Assembly (NCBI RefSeq): GCF_003400205.1
Contig: NZ_QUQV01000001.1
Location: forward strand, 186,001-250,000
Length of the DNA: 64,000 nt
Direction of reading: 5' to 3'
Source of the DNA: Bacillus sp. HNG
Lineage (GTDB): Bacteria > Bacillota > Bacilli > Bacillales > Bacillaceae_L
The notes under the pieces are model-generated. The model was not told the DNA's origin, ran no database searches, and saw only the letters and a program-made list of their open reading frames with translations. Numbering within the stretch: position 1 is the stretch's first letter; every line of letters begins with the position of its first letter. The translations under genes and the position numbers were made by a program. Of the stretch, positions 25,613 through 34,051 are shown in pieces.

Positions 25613-26506
25613 TTATTCATAATACATCCACCGATTTTTTCTTACAATCTGATAATTCTTATCTAGAATTCTTTGAATTCTCTTCTTCGACTCCACCACA
25701 CAACACCATTCCTGAACCAAATTCGTTGTAATCCTATTTTCAGGAAACAAGAGTTTCAATTCATCAGTATTACGTGGTACTGCATCAGTAACTAATTCCT
25801 CATGTCCACAGCGTCTGCAAACACAATTTCTTCCAACAATCTCTACCGTCAAAGACCCACACTCCACACAACAAATCCCTTTTCGTAACTGCTCATAAGT
25901 ATATTCCGGTAACTGACCATACGGAGACTCCTGCATGTGCATTGAAACTAATTTTTCCGCTAGCACTTTATGTTTATTATTTATTTTTGCATTAGACTTA
26001 TTAAGATTTTGAAAAAAAGAGATTAGTTGAGTTGGAAGGATAATGGGTTTAAGAAGCGGTGCTTGAAATAGAGTAAAACCTGGATTTACAAAGACTACGT
26101 AAGCATCAATTTCGAGACTTTGGAGAAGTTGTCGAAGTAAGGATTCGCTGCGATGGAGTTGAATGAGTGGGTTGTTCCTTTCTATTTTAGGCATCTTGTA
26201 AAGCCGGTCTGATTCATAATAAAAATCACCCTCGTAATTGTTCACTTCAAAGAAATAGAGTACCTCAGCTGTAATCAACAGGGAATCAATTTGAAATGTA
26301 GTGTTATTAAATTGGAGCAATAAATTATTTAAAACTAAATAATCAGATCCAAGATTTTTTATGAAAGAATCAAATGACAGTTCTCCTTCATAACCCTTAA
26401 TTTGATTTAAAAAATACTGTCTTTCTGCTTTGTTCAAATCCATTCGAGCATTCTGGGCTTTCATTATTTTGATGTTAATCGATTCAATTCGTTCCTTGTA
26501 AATCAT
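25613..26506 (-). CDS. NERD domain protein with C-terminal zinc ribbon
   Basis: 297 residues. The N-terminal half is a nuclease-related (NERD) domain: YEGELSFDSFI, DYLVLNNLLL, FQIDSLLIT and YFFEVNNYEGDFYYES hold the conserved Glu, Asp and Glu-x-x positions of this PD-(D/E)XK-like fold. The C-terminal part has a four-cysteine ribbon (CCVECG ... CVCRRCG, about residues 213-240) and a short basic tail. NERD proteins of Bacilli are uncharacterised and thought to process nucleic acids. ATG at 26506 follows GAAAGG; the ORF to 26515 starts with TTG. Confidence 0.82.
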   Translation of the reverse strand: MIYKERIESINIKIMKAQNARMDLNKAERQYFLNQIKGYEGELSFDSFIKNLGSDYLVLNNLLLQFNNTTFQIDSLLITAEVLYFFEVNNYEGDFYYESDRLYKMPKIERNNPLIQLHRSESLLRQLLQSLEIDAYVVFVNPGFTLFQAPLLKPIILPTQLISFFQNLNKSNAKINNKHKVLAEKLVSMHMQESPYGQLPEYTYEQLRKGICCVECGSLTVEIVGRNCVCRRCGHEELVTDAVPRNTDELKLLFPENRITTNLVQEWCCVVESKKRIQRILDKNYQIVRKNRWMYYE

Positions 26507-26610
26507 ATGCCACAACCTTTCTTATAGTTTCTAATCTTATACTCGTATTTCACAAGTTTCACCAGATAATGGTAAACTAGTAAAAGAATGATAAAGAGGG
26601 GATGGAAACT

Positions 26611-27501
26611 ATGAAGAAGGTGGTCCTTGCTGGTGGTACTGGTTTTGTGGGTACCTATTTTTCAAAAAGGTTTACTGAACTTGGGTATGTAGTAAACGTG
26701 ATTTCAAGAAATGCATCAAACATCACTTGGGATGATAAAGAAGGAATTATACAGGCACTCGAGGATTCCGAGATACTTATCAATCTTGCTGGGAAATCCG
26801 TCAATTGCAGATATAACGAAAAAAACAGACAAGAAATTCTCCACTCTCGAACGAAGACTACGAAAATATTAGGTGATGCCCTCAAAGAATGTAAAAACCC
26901 GCCAGAATTATGGATTAATTCTAGCACAGCAACGATCTATCGGCATGCTGAAGATAGACCAATGTCAGAAGAATCTGGGGAAATTGGTACTGGTTTTTCA
27001 GTAGATGTTGCAAAAAGATGGGAGGAAGCCTTTTTTTCTTATCAATTCCAGAGCACTAGGCAGGTTGCGCTAAGAATCTCGATTGTACTTGGAGCCGGTG
27101 GGGGTGTTATGATTCCATATAAAAACCTAGTTCGCTTTGGGCTAGGGGGAATCCAAGGACCTGGTACTCAAAAATTCAGTTGGATTCATATTGAGGATTT
27201 GTTCAATATTGTTCTTTATATTCGGGATCATCCCCATCTAACTGGGGTCTTTAACTGTTCAACCCCGAATCCTATTACAAATCGCGAGTTAATGAATAGT
27301 CTCCGAGTCGCATATAATCGAAAATTCGGATTACCTTCCCCAGCTTGGCTTCTTGAACTTGGTGCAATTTTTATTAGAACGGAAACAGAATTAATTTTAA
27401 AGAGCAGATGGGTTATTCCAGATCGACTGAGTAAGGAAGGATATATTTTTTCTTATCCAACAATCGAGGACGCACTTACACAAATAACAAAAAATAATTG
27501 A
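26611..27501 (+). CDS. TIGR01777 family epimerase-like SDR
   Basis: 296-residue extended SDR protein (B. subtilis YfhF type). GGTGFVGTYF at the N-terminus is the nucleotide motif; NLAGKSVNCRYN, SRTKTT, NSSTATIYRHAED and VALRISIVLG are the family blocks. The C-terminal DUF1731-like part (GFPSPAWLLE... region) completes the fold. It is also related to plant SULA/cell-division inhibitor homologues; substrate unknown. ATG at 26611 lies nine bases from GAGGGG, better than the ATG at 26602. Confidence 0.85.
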   Translation: MKKVVLAGGTGFVGTYFSKRFTELGYVVNVISRNASNITWDDKEGIIQALEDSEILINLAGKSVNCRYNEKNRQEILHSRTKTTKILGDALKECKNPPELWINSSTATIYRHAEDRPMSEESGEIGTGFSVDVAKRWEEAFFSYQFQSTRQVALRISIVLGAGGGVMIPYKNLVRFGLGGIQGPGTQKFSWIHIEDLFNIVLYIRDHPHLTGVFNCSTPNPITNRELMNSLRVAYNRKFGLPSPAWLLELGAIFIRTETELILKSRWVIPDRLSKEGYIFSYPTIEDALTQITKNN

Positions 27502-27560
27502 AACTATTTTCCTATAAATTCGTAAATAATAGTGTTAGAACTAAAATTGGAGGGGATTTT

Positions 27561-27764
27561 GTGGAAGGTAAAGGCTGTGTTAAATGCGGAAGCACAAATG
27601 CTGGTACGAAAGATGTATCGATGACTGGTTCTGGACTTACTAAAATGTTAGATATTCAAAACAATCGTTTTACTGTAGTGTATTGTAAGAATTGCGGATA
27701 CTCTGAGTTCTATAACAAGAATTCTTCAACCGCATCAAATATCCTTGATTTATTCTTTGGATAA
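27561..27764 (+). CDS. Small zinc-ribbon protein
   Basis: 67 residues with two CxxC pairs, CVKCG at the N-terminus and [10 protein letters not shown] in the second half, typical of a single zinc ribbon (COG3478-like predicted nucleic-acid-binding proteins). GTG start behind GGAGGGG. It lies in the same direction as the epimerase gene and 25 bp before the YjbQ gene's likely start, so the three may be cotranscribed. Role unknown. Confidence 0.75.
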   Translation: MEGKGCVKCGSTNAGTKDVSMTGSGLTKMLDIQNNRFTVVYCKNCGYSEFYNKNSSTASNILDLFFG

Positions 27765-27789
27765 TGTGATGAAAGGGGACACATACATC

Positions 27790-28185
27790 TTGCTGCACAA
27801 GCTCACTATACAAACTAATAATCGTGACCAAATGGTAGATGTAACAGAAAAAGTTCAAGCCATTATTGAAGAAAAGGGGATAAGAGAGGGCGCTGTGATT
27901 GTCTATTGTCCACATACAACAGCCGGGATAACGATTAATGAGAATGCGGATCCCGATGTAAAACGTGACATGATTCGCCGTTTTGATGAAGTATATCCTT
28001 GGCATCATAAACTTGACCGTCACATGGAAGGTAACACCGCAGCTCATATGAAAGCTAGTACTGTCGGCGCATCGCAACATGTTATTGTCACAAATGGACG
28101 TTTACTCCTTGGTACGTGGCAAGGAATCTATTTTTGCGAATTTGATGGTCCTCGAACTCGGACATTTTATGTGAAAATCTTGTAA
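27790..28185 (+). CDS. YjbQ family protein (UPF0047)
   Basis: About 131 residues of the UPF0047/YjbQ family. Conserved blocks are [33 protein letters not shown] and [17 protein letters not shown]. The E. coli member can make a little thiamine phosphate in vitro, but its true role is not settled. TTG at 27790 follows AAAGGGGA at about ten bases; an ATG at 27769 and one at 27745 inside the zinc-ribbon gene are alternatives. Confidence 0.85.
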   Translation: MLHKLTIQTNNRDQMVDVTEKVQAIIEEKGIREGAVIVYCPHTTAGITINENADPDVKRDMIRRFDEVYPWHHKLDRHMEGNTAAHMKASTVGASQHVIVTNGRLLLGTWQGIYFCEFDGPRTRTFYVKIL

Positions 28186-28336
28186 ATACGCGAATCCAAC
28201 TGGTTCGCCTATTTCATTTAGAAAACACAATTCATTCTGCTTTTATATTAAACCCGTAGAAGCAGAAAAGTCCCCTTACTTTTGTTAAAATAATACTAAG
28301 CATTTTAGTATTCGAAATTTTAAGGAGGGGAATATA

Positions 28337-28855
28337 ATGGATGAACGTTATCCGATTGGAGAATTCCGATTTGATGGAGATTTGACAGAAGAATTAGCAG
28401 CCGGCTGGATAAAAGAAATTGAGAATTTGCCATCTTTACTAAAAGATGCGGTGAAAGATTTAACAGATCAACAGCTCGATACACCTTATCGTAACGGTGG
28501 ATGGACACTTCGCCAGGTTGTTCATCATATTGCAGATGCATCGATGAATTCATATATTCGTTTTAAGTTAGCTGTAACTGAAGGTAATCCAGTTATTAAA
28601 CCATATGATGAAGCAAAATGGGCTGTACTTTCAGACTCGACTTTACCGGTAAATGCTTCAATAGCAATCATCGAAGGTGTTCACAAACGTTGGGTCACAC
28701 TTTTACGAAGCTTTTCAATGGATGATTATGAATTGTCATATGTTCACCCAGAAGGTGGCGAAATGAAATTAGGCATCTTTTTAGGCTTTTCCGCTTGGCA
28801 TGGAAACCATCATCTAGCACATATCACGACTTTAGTGAAAAATAAAAATTGGTAA
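28337..28855 (+). CDS. bstA: Bacillithiol transferase (YfiT/BstA, DinB superfamily)
   Basis: 172-residue DinB-fold four-helix protein. Its metal-binding histidines appear in LRQVVHHIADASMNSYIRFK and SAWHGNHHLAHIT. YfiT/BstA transfers the low-molecular-weight thiol bacillithiol to electrophiles such as antibiotics and bimane, so it is a detoxification enzyme of Bacilli. AAGGAGGGG precedes the ATG. Single gene with a strong terminator. Confidence 0.88.
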   Translation: MDERYPIGEFRFDGDLTEELAAGWIKEIENLPSLLKDAVKDLTDQQLDTPYRNGGWTLRQVVHHIADASMNSYIRFKLAVTEGNPVIKPYDEAKWAVLSDSTLPVNASIAIIEGVHKRWVTLLRSFSMDDYELSYVHPEGGEMKLGIFLGFSAWHGNHHLAHITTLVKNKNW

Positions 28856-28860
28856 ATGGA

Positions 28861-28888
28861 AAAGCAATGCACGATGCATTGCTTTTTT
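28861..28888. terminator. Bidirectional terminator
   Basis: AAAGCAATGCA-CGA-TGCATTGCTTT (11-bp stem) with T-run, between bstA and the convergent TetR gene. Confidence 0.88.
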
Positions 28889-29405
28889 AATGCGTTTCTT
28901 TATTAAACATCCATTTGATTAATTGCTTACCTTGTTCAAGTGACATTTCACCTTCAGCAAGTGATTTTAAGATTGATCTCCATGAAGCGATAACAACAAT
29001 ATTTATAGGAAGAGAAGATTCTGAAATCATTCCGTTAAAAAAAGATTCCACTTTATCTTTATTTGTTCCAGGAGATTCCTCACAAAGTAAGCGACAAATA
29101 TGAACCTTCACTGCAAAATCTAATCCAATTAGCATTGCTGCTTCAATTTTTCTAAATGTATCTTCAAATAAAGATACGGCACCCTCCATTCTATCTAAAA
29201 TCCTTTGTTCCATTTCAGCCCGAATAACTTCATAGAGCTTTGTTTTTGACCCAAAGTGATGATAAATAGCACCAGTAGTTACATTCGCTTTTTCAGCAAG
29301 TTCTGTGATACTTACCGCTTTGTATCCTTTTTTACTAAATTCCTCTAAAGCCACTTTTAGTATGGTATCTTTATTAGTTCCTGGTATTGGTATCCACTCT
29401 TTCAT
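28887..29405 (-). CDS. TetR family transcriptional regulator
   Basis: About 172 residues. The N-terminal helix-turn-helix is clear: VALEEFSKKGYKAVSITELAEK followed by ANVTTGAIYHHFGSKTKLYEVIRAE. The C-terminal ligand domain has no recognisable ligand motif. The start is uncertain: ATG 29405 sits almost at the predicted transcription start, and an upstream TTG at 29429 is the alternative. It is divergent from a VOC-family gene, and two identical-core palindromes occupy the space between, so it probably represses itself and that gene. Confidence 0.85.
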   Translation of the reverse strand: MKEWIPIPGTNKDTILKVALEEFSKKGYKAVSITELAEKANVTTGAIYHHFGSKTKLYEVIRAEMEQRILDRMEGAVSLFEDTFRKIEAAMLIGLDFAVKVHICRLLCEESPGTNKDKVESFFNGMISESSLPINIVVIASWRSILKSLAEGEMSLEQGKQLIKWMFNKETH

Positions 29406-29434
29406 ATTTTGATCATACCATATTGACAAGAATC

Positions 29435-29469
29435 CGTAAATGACTTACGCTTAACGTAACTAACTTACG
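29435..29469. promoter_or_regulatory. Two TetR-type operators, 20 bp apart
   Basis: CGTAA-N5-TTACG occurs twice, at 29435-29449 and 29455-29469, exactly 20 bp centre to centre. The first overlaps the likely -35 of the tetR gene (TTACGG, 16-base spacer, TATGAT on the minus strand). The regular two-turn spacing suggests cooperative dimer binding. Confidence 0.65.
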
Positions 29470-29511
29470 TATTACATAAATTTATTATCCTAATAAGAAG
29501 GAGGAAAAGAA

Positions 29512-29853
29512 ATGAAACTACTATTTTTATATCACCCTGTAAAAAACCTTAAAGAATCTCTTACATTTTACCGTGAAAATCTTGGATTCGAAGAAGCATG
29601 GAGAGAAGGGGAACATACTGCGGCCATTCATTTACCAGACACCGATATTCGCCTTATGATTGAGGATGAAGACGAAGGGCTTTCTGCAGGAGGAGTATTC
29701 CTGGTCGATAGTGTGGACGAATTTTATCATCAAAAAAAAGAGAATCTAAACTTTGTTAGAGAACCTCATGACATCCCACCAGGACGTTATGCCATTTATT
29801 TAGACAATTCTGGGAACCCTATCCGCATATTAGATTTTTCAAAAGAAAAATAG
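29512..29853 (+). CDS. VOC (glyoxalase/bleomycin-resistance) family protein
   Basis: 113 residues: a single vicinal-oxygen-chelate module (LYHPVKNLKESLTFYRENLGFEE, then HLPDTDIRLMIEDED and PPGRYAIYLDNSGNPIRIL). Such proteins bind metal or small toxic molecules; no specific enzyme can be named. GAAGGAGG precedes the ATG. Divergent from the TetR gene and likely controlled by it, which points to a resistance or detoxification role. Confidence 0.82.
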   Translation: MKLLFLYHPVKNLKESLTFYRENLGFEEAWREGEHTAAIHLPDTDIRLMIEDEDEGLSAGGVFLVDSVDEFYHQKKENLNFVREPHDIPPGRYAIYLDNSGNPIRILDFSKEK

Positions 29854-29864
29854 CTTCAATTTTG

Positions 29865-29895
29865 GCAGACAGTCAAAGGAACTGTCTGCTTTTTA
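29865..29895 (+). terminator. Intrinsic terminator
   Basis: Perfect GCAGACAGT / ACTGTCTGC stem followed by TTTTTA. Confidence 0.9.
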
Positions 29896-29965
29896 TTATG
29901 AAAAAGAGGAATCTGTGATTTAATTAAAGAATACTTATGGATAAAATATTTTAGGAGGGTTTTGG

Positions 29966-30361
29966 TTGATTTATGAAATGACAATTCAATTTCGTGTTAG
30001 TGACATATCTAAGGGACAACATTGGTACGAAACACTCCTCAATAAAAAACCTGATTTTATTCCGCATGATGGGTTTGCTGAGTGGGAACTTCTTCCTGGT
30101 TGTTGGCTTCAGATTGCTGAGGGAATTCCCTCCATCGGTTCCGGTCCATTAAGATTAGGGATAGACAATCTTGAAATAGAGCGTGATAGACTAATCAATG
30201 ATTTAAAAATAGAGCCATTTGATATATATTCAAGGGAAGAGGTCCCGGTTAAATGGGCCACATTTTCAGACCCTTGGGGAAATAAAGTTGGCTTATTTGA
30301 ATATCATAATCAATCAGAAAAGGAAGATCGAAAGAAAACCATTGTTGGTAAACAACAATAA
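29966..30361 (+). CDS. VOC family protein
   Basis: 131 residues with one VOC/glyoxalase-like module: FRVSDISKGQHWYETLLNKKPDF, GFAEWELLPGCWLQIAEG and TFSDPWGNKVGLFEY. The substrate is unknown. TTG start at 29966 behind GGAGGG; no ATG is better placed. It is 14 bp before the ybaK-like gene, so the two are probably one operon. Confidence 0.8.
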   Translation: MIYEMTIQFRVSDISKGQHWYETLLNKKPDFIPHDGFAEWELLPGCWLQIAEGIPSIGSGPLRLGIDNLEIERDRLINDLKIEPFDIYSREEVPVKWATFSDPWGNKVGLFEYHNQSEKEDRKKTIVGKQQ

Positions 30362-30375
30362 AGGAGGACAATCGA

Positions 30376-30852
30376 ATGGCAAAAGGTAAGACAAATGCCA
30401 TGAGGATTTTAGATTCTAGAAAAATTGAATACAAGATTCATACATATGAAAGCAATGACGGAAAAATTGATGGAGTATCTGTCGCACAAAAGATAGGATT
30501 AGATACGAAAAAGGTTTACAAAACATTGGTTGCTCAAGGAAACAACAAAGATATTTTTGTGTTTGTCATTCCAGTTGAAGAAGAACTTGATCTAAAAAAA
30601 GCAGCAAGAGCAGCTAATGTTAAAAAAGTCGAAATGGTACCCGTAAAGGATATCCAAAAACATACCGGTTACATTAGAGGCGGTTGCTCACCAATCGGTA
30701 TGAAAAAAGCATATCCTACATTGATTGATGCTCAGGCTTCGAACCTTGACAGCATTATTATTAGCGCAGGAAAAATCGGAATGCAAGTCGAACTAACAGT
30801 GGCCGATTTAACATCTGCAACAGAGGGACAAATTGTAGACATCATTAAATAA
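30376..30852 (+). CDS. ybaK: YbaK/EbsC-type aminoacyl-tRNA deacylase
   Basis: 158-residue single-domain protein of the YbaK family, which hydrolyses mischarged Cys-tRNA(Pro) (and related species). Features: KTNAMRILDSRKIEYKIHTYE, VYKTLVAQG, and RGGCSPIGMKKAYPTLID, the conserved GG.SP.G segment of the editing site. AAAGGAGG precedes the ATG. Downstream gene of a two-gene unit with a VOC protein. Confidence 0.9.
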   Translation: MAKGKTNAMRILDSRKIEYKIHTYESNDGKIDGVSVAQKIGLDTKKVYKTLVAQGNNKDIFVFVIPVEEELDLKKAARAANVKKVEMVPVKDIQKHTGYIRGGCSPIGMKKAYPTLIDAQASNLDSIIISAGKIGMQVELTVADLTSATEGQIVDIIK

Positions 30853-30993
30853 TATTATTTTTCCTCGAAAGAAGAAATCGCATGATTAATTAGAAACGAT
30901 TCAAGTATCTTTGTTTAAGATTATAGTAGAATGGTTACTATGGGTTGTTTGGTTTTAGTCTATATGTTAAAATGGTTGTATAATTAACTGGAT

Positions 30994-31115
30994 ACTCTAA
31001 GGGGAGTAGCTTTAACAGCAAAGTCGTCAATACAGAGATGTACTCTCTCGGCTTTGTTGGCAACTATAACGTTGTTAGCAAGACCTTACCAATAACAATG
31101 GTATAGGTCTTTTTT
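30994..31115 (+). promoter_or_regulatory. yybP-ykoY Mn2+ riboswitch
   Basis: Order of conserved parts: CTAAGGGGAGTAGC at 30997, GTCGTCAATACAGAG near 31024, CTCTCGGCTTTGTTGGCAAC (31045-31064 region) and TTAGCAAGACCTTACC up to 31090. This is the manganese-sensing yybP-ykoY element. A TATAAT at 30979-30984 is the probable -10. A terminator whose 5' arm lies in the aptamer end follows, so Mn2+ should favour read-through into the DUF5392-type gene. Confidence 0.92.
31081..31115 (+). terminator. Mn2+-riboswitch-controlled terminator
   Basis: AGACCT-TACC / GGTATAGGTCT stem with five or more T; its 5' arm is the AGACC of the riboswitch core. Confidence 0.85.
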
Positions 31116-31123
31116 GCTTTTTT

Positions 31124-31157
31124 AAGGCCTATATCAAACGTGATATAGGCCTTTTCT
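31124..31157 (+). terminator. Second tandem terminator before the DUF5392-type gene
   Basis: Perfect 13-bp stem AAGGCCTATATCA / TGATATAGGCCTT with a four-base loop, then TTCTC. It stands between the riboswitch terminator and the gene. Confidence 0.75.
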
Positions 31158-31187
31158 CATCCAACAAAAAGGAAGGGGAGTTAATAA

Positions 31188-31634
31188 ATGAATATCATTA
31201 CAACAAAGAATTTGCCAGTATTTATCACAAAGGAACTTGAGGAGCTACATAAAAAAATTGCTCCAATCATGATGAAGACATCTAAATACATGTTTTGGTC
31301 ATTTCCAATGATCATGATTTCACTTATTAATTTAGTATTTTTACTATTTTTCATGCCGTTTACCAATGAAGCTATTCCGTCACTTCTCATTTATGCGATC
31401 ATTGGTGCAATTGGATTCGCCTTAGCGAAGGAAGCAAAGTTGAAGAAAAAGGAAATAGAAGCCATTTCTTCTAAATATATTATTGAAAGAATTAAAAAGA
31501 GTGATGTAGTTACAGCAGGACGTCAGCAAGACTATATAACGCGACTTAAAAACCAACCAAAGCTTGCTCTACACTACTTTATTGAATTCTTAGATGAGGA
31601 AAACAAAAGAGAAAAGCGAAATCTTTATTCCTAA
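31188..31634 (+). CDS. DUF5392-type membrane protein (YwnF-like)
   Basis: 148 residues. Two membrane segments (about residues 38-60 and 66-84) are flanked by a charged N-terminal region and a long basic C-terminal cytoplasmic tail (KLKKKEIEAISSKYIIERIKKSD). It resembles the uncharacterised Bacillus DUF5392/YwnF family; this name is from memory and not verified. Expression is placed under an Mn2+ riboswitch, suggesting a role in manganese handling. AAGGGGAG precedes the ATG. Confidence 0.72.
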   Translation: MNIITTKNLPVFITKELEELHKKIAPIMMKTSKYMFWSFPMIMISLINLVFLLFFMPFTNEAIPSLLIYAIIGAIGFALAKEAKLKKKEIEAISSKYIIERIKKSDVVTAGRQQDYITRLKNQPKLALHYFIEFLDEENKREKRNLYS

Positions 31635-31648
31635 GGAGTTTAAAATAT

Positions 31649-31807
31649 ATGAAACCCTCAAATCGCGAAACAATAACGCAGGAAGAAAGACCAGTTAAAA
31701 AAGCAAAGCATAAAAAGTCAATCCACCAAATTCTTTTACAGCTGCAAAGCCAGGGAGTGAATGCATCCCTTTGCAAAAAAAGAAGTAAGCTTGTTTTAGG
31801 ATCGTAA
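31649..31807 (+). CDS. Small basic protein, 52 residues
   Basis: Short ORF MKPSNRETIT... ending KLVLGS. It is lysine-rich with a central amphipathic stretch HKKSIHQILLQLQSQG and one cysteine. AAGGAG lies 10 bases before the ATG; it starts 14 bp after the DUF5392-type gene, so the two are probably one transcript, ended by the terminator at 31812. Function unknown. Confidence 0.55.
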   Translation: MKPSNRETITQEERPVKKAKHKKSIHQILLQLQSQGVNASLCKKRSKLVLGS

Positions 31808-31811
31808 TAGG

Positions 31812-31843
31812 AAAACCTGACCCTTACAGAGTCAGGTTTTTTT
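31812..31843 (+). terminator. Intrinsic terminator of the Mn2+-riboswitch operon
   Basis: Perfect AAACCTGAC / GTCAGGTTT stem followed by TTTT. Confidence 0.9.
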
Positions 31844-32067
31844 CATACCTGCAAAAGACTAGACAATGAGCATAACTGACAAGTAGATGGTATACCCAAC
31901 AAGTGAGTACGTATGTTTCCATACTGGATTTGCTGAATGAGTGAACGTTCTTCCAAAGTCAGCGGTGGCAAAAATGCGGGTCTTTTTTGCCGTTTCTTTA
32001 AATTTTTTTTGATTTTTAATAGAGATTCAGAGAGTGGGAGTTTTTTCTTTTTAAACAGTTTGCACAT
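31843..32067 (-). CDS. Small basic protein, 74 residues
   Basis: Starts MCKLFKKKKLPLSES and contains KIKKNLKKRQKRPAF and PLTLEERSLIQQIQYGNIRTHLLGIPSTCQLC. The basic N-terminal half followed by a helix and a CxxC-like end is unfamiliar. GAGGAGG stands nine bases before the ATG on the minus strand, which supports translation. It is divergent from the squalene-hopene cyclase gene. No homologue recognised. Confidence 0.55.
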   Translation of the reverse strand: MCKLFKKKKLPLSESLLKIKKNLKKRQKRPAFLPPLTLEERSLIQQIQYGNIRTHLLGIPSTCQLCSLSSLLQV

Positions 32068-32142
32068 CAATGATGACCTCCTCAATGAATGCTCTTGCAT
32101 TACGATGAATATGTATCTAGTAGGCTATAGGGGAGGTTACTT

Positions 32143-34029
32143 ATGTTAAACAAGGTGAATGACGGTATAGGTCAGTTAATTGACACCATTAGAAAAGACC
32201 AGTCATCAAATGGGGCATGGAAGTACTCCTTTGAAACAGGCATTTCAACCGATTGTTATATGATTATCTTATTAAGGAGTCTTGAAATAAATGATGAGAA
32301 ATTAATCCAACAATTAGTTGAACGGATTTTAAGTCGGCAAGAAGATAATGGGGCATGGAAGCTTTTTTATGATGAAGGGGATGGTAATATATCTGCAACA
32401 GTGGAGGCATATTATGCACTCCTATATTCAGGTAATATTGAAAGACTGGATCCAAAAATGAAACAAGCAAAATCCTTTATCATAAAAAATGGGGGACTTA
32501 CAAACATCCATATGCTTACTAAATTTATGCTTGCGTTAACAGGCCAACATAGATGGCCAGCCTTTTTTCCGCTGCCAATTGAACTCATCCTGTTACCTCA
32601 CTCATGTCCGATTCATTTTTATCGTTAATCTGTATTCGGAAGAGCTAATCTTACCCCTATTATGGTTCTTGCTGACAAAAAGTTTAGCCTAACAACAAAT
32701 AGGAGTCCTGATTTATCTGATTTAACTAATAAGAGAGACGAAGACGAATTTAATTTTGGGAATTCACGGGAATGGCGTTCATTTTATTCAAATGTTAAAC
32801 AATTAATCGATCGGTTAATTGGATTACCATCCCACCTTCACCAACTCGCAACCGAACAAGCAAAGCAATATATGCTGCAAAGGATTGAACCCGATGGAAC
32901 CTTACTAGGTTATTTTAGCTCCACATTTTTGTTGATTTTTGCTTTACTGAGCCTTGGTTATTCAAAAACCCATCCCATTATTATAAATGCAGTAAATGGG
33001 CTAAAGGAAATGAAAACAGTGATTAATGGTCATGTTCATATGCAGTACACGACTTCTGATGTATGGAATACTTCACTCCTTGGATATGCCCTCCAAGAAG
33101 CAGGTGTGCCATCAAGTGATTCCATGATTAAAAAGGCTAATCACTATTTATTAAATCGACAACATATGAAATATGGTGACTGGGCCGTTCAAAATCCGTC
33201 AGGTGTTCCTGGAGGGTGGGGATTTGCAGACATGAACACGATTCATCCAGATGTCGATGATACGACTGCATCCTTACGTTCAATTGCAAGAATGGTAAAA
33301 AAAGTACCAGTCTATAGGCAATCGTGGGACAGAGGCTTAGTGTGGTTATTGACTATGCAAAATGATGAAGGAGCCTGGCCGGCATTTGAGAAAAATACAG
33401 ATAGTAAGCTACTTAGCTTTTTACCAATTGAAAAAGCTGAGTACATCTTAACTGATCCTTCGTCCGCAGATTTAACTGGACGTACACTTGAGTATCTTGG
33501 TAACTTTACGAATTTAAAAAATAACCAACCATCTGTTAAATCAGCGATTCAATGGCTGTATAAAGATCAAGAAGACAATGGTTCATGGTATGGCAGATGG
33601 GGAATTTGCTATATATATGGAACATGGGCTGCCGTAACAGGTTTACGTGCTGTTGACGTTTTGCCAACACACTCATCAATTAAGCGGGCTGTCACATGGC
33701 TTGAATCTATTCAAAATTCGGATGGTGGCTGGGGAGAATCATGTAATAGTGATCGTAAGCATAAATATGTTCCCTTAAAAGCAAGCACATTAACACATTC
33801 CGCTTGGGCAGTGGACGCCCTTATCTCAGTAAGTGATAAACCTAGCAATTCCATAAACAAAGGGGTAGATTTTCTATTAACGAATTTGGATCGAGATGAC
33901 TGGACCACAACCTATCCAAAAGGGCAGGGGATGGCAGGGGACTTTTACATACACTACCACAGCTACCGTTATATTTTCCCGCTCTTGGCACTTGCGCATT
34001 ACAAAAAGAAATATATAGAAAAAAGCTAA
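32143..34029 (+). pseudogene. sqhC: Squalene-hopene/sporulenol cyclase gene with one in-frame stop
   Basis: The reading frame encodes a terpene cyclase of about 628 codons, normal length for SqhC. QW repeats (QEDNGAW, QNDEGAW, QEDNGSW, QNSDGGW) and the catalytic DxDD motif HPDVDDTTAS are intact. A single TAA at 32626-32628, same frame, interrupts it after ...PIHFYR; the frame then continues SVFGRANLTPI, matching the family. The upstream and downstream parts are in the same frame, so this is a nonsense change, not a frameshift. An in-frame ATG at 32662 could restart translation, but the N-terminal barrel would be lost. The enzyme normally makes hopanoid or sporulenol lipid from squalene-type precursors. 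Confidence 0.85.
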
Positions 34030-34051
34030 AAGATATGCTCTTTTAGCTTTT
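34022..34051. terminator. Bidirectional terminator
   Basis: AAAAGCTAAAAGA / TCTTTTAGCTTTT stem with T-run on both strands; ends the cyclase gene and the convergent hypothetical gene. Confidence 0.85.

Noticed and set aside
32143-34029. Frameshift in the cyclase gene
   Set aside because: Both parts share the same reading frame; a single TAA is enough to explain the split.
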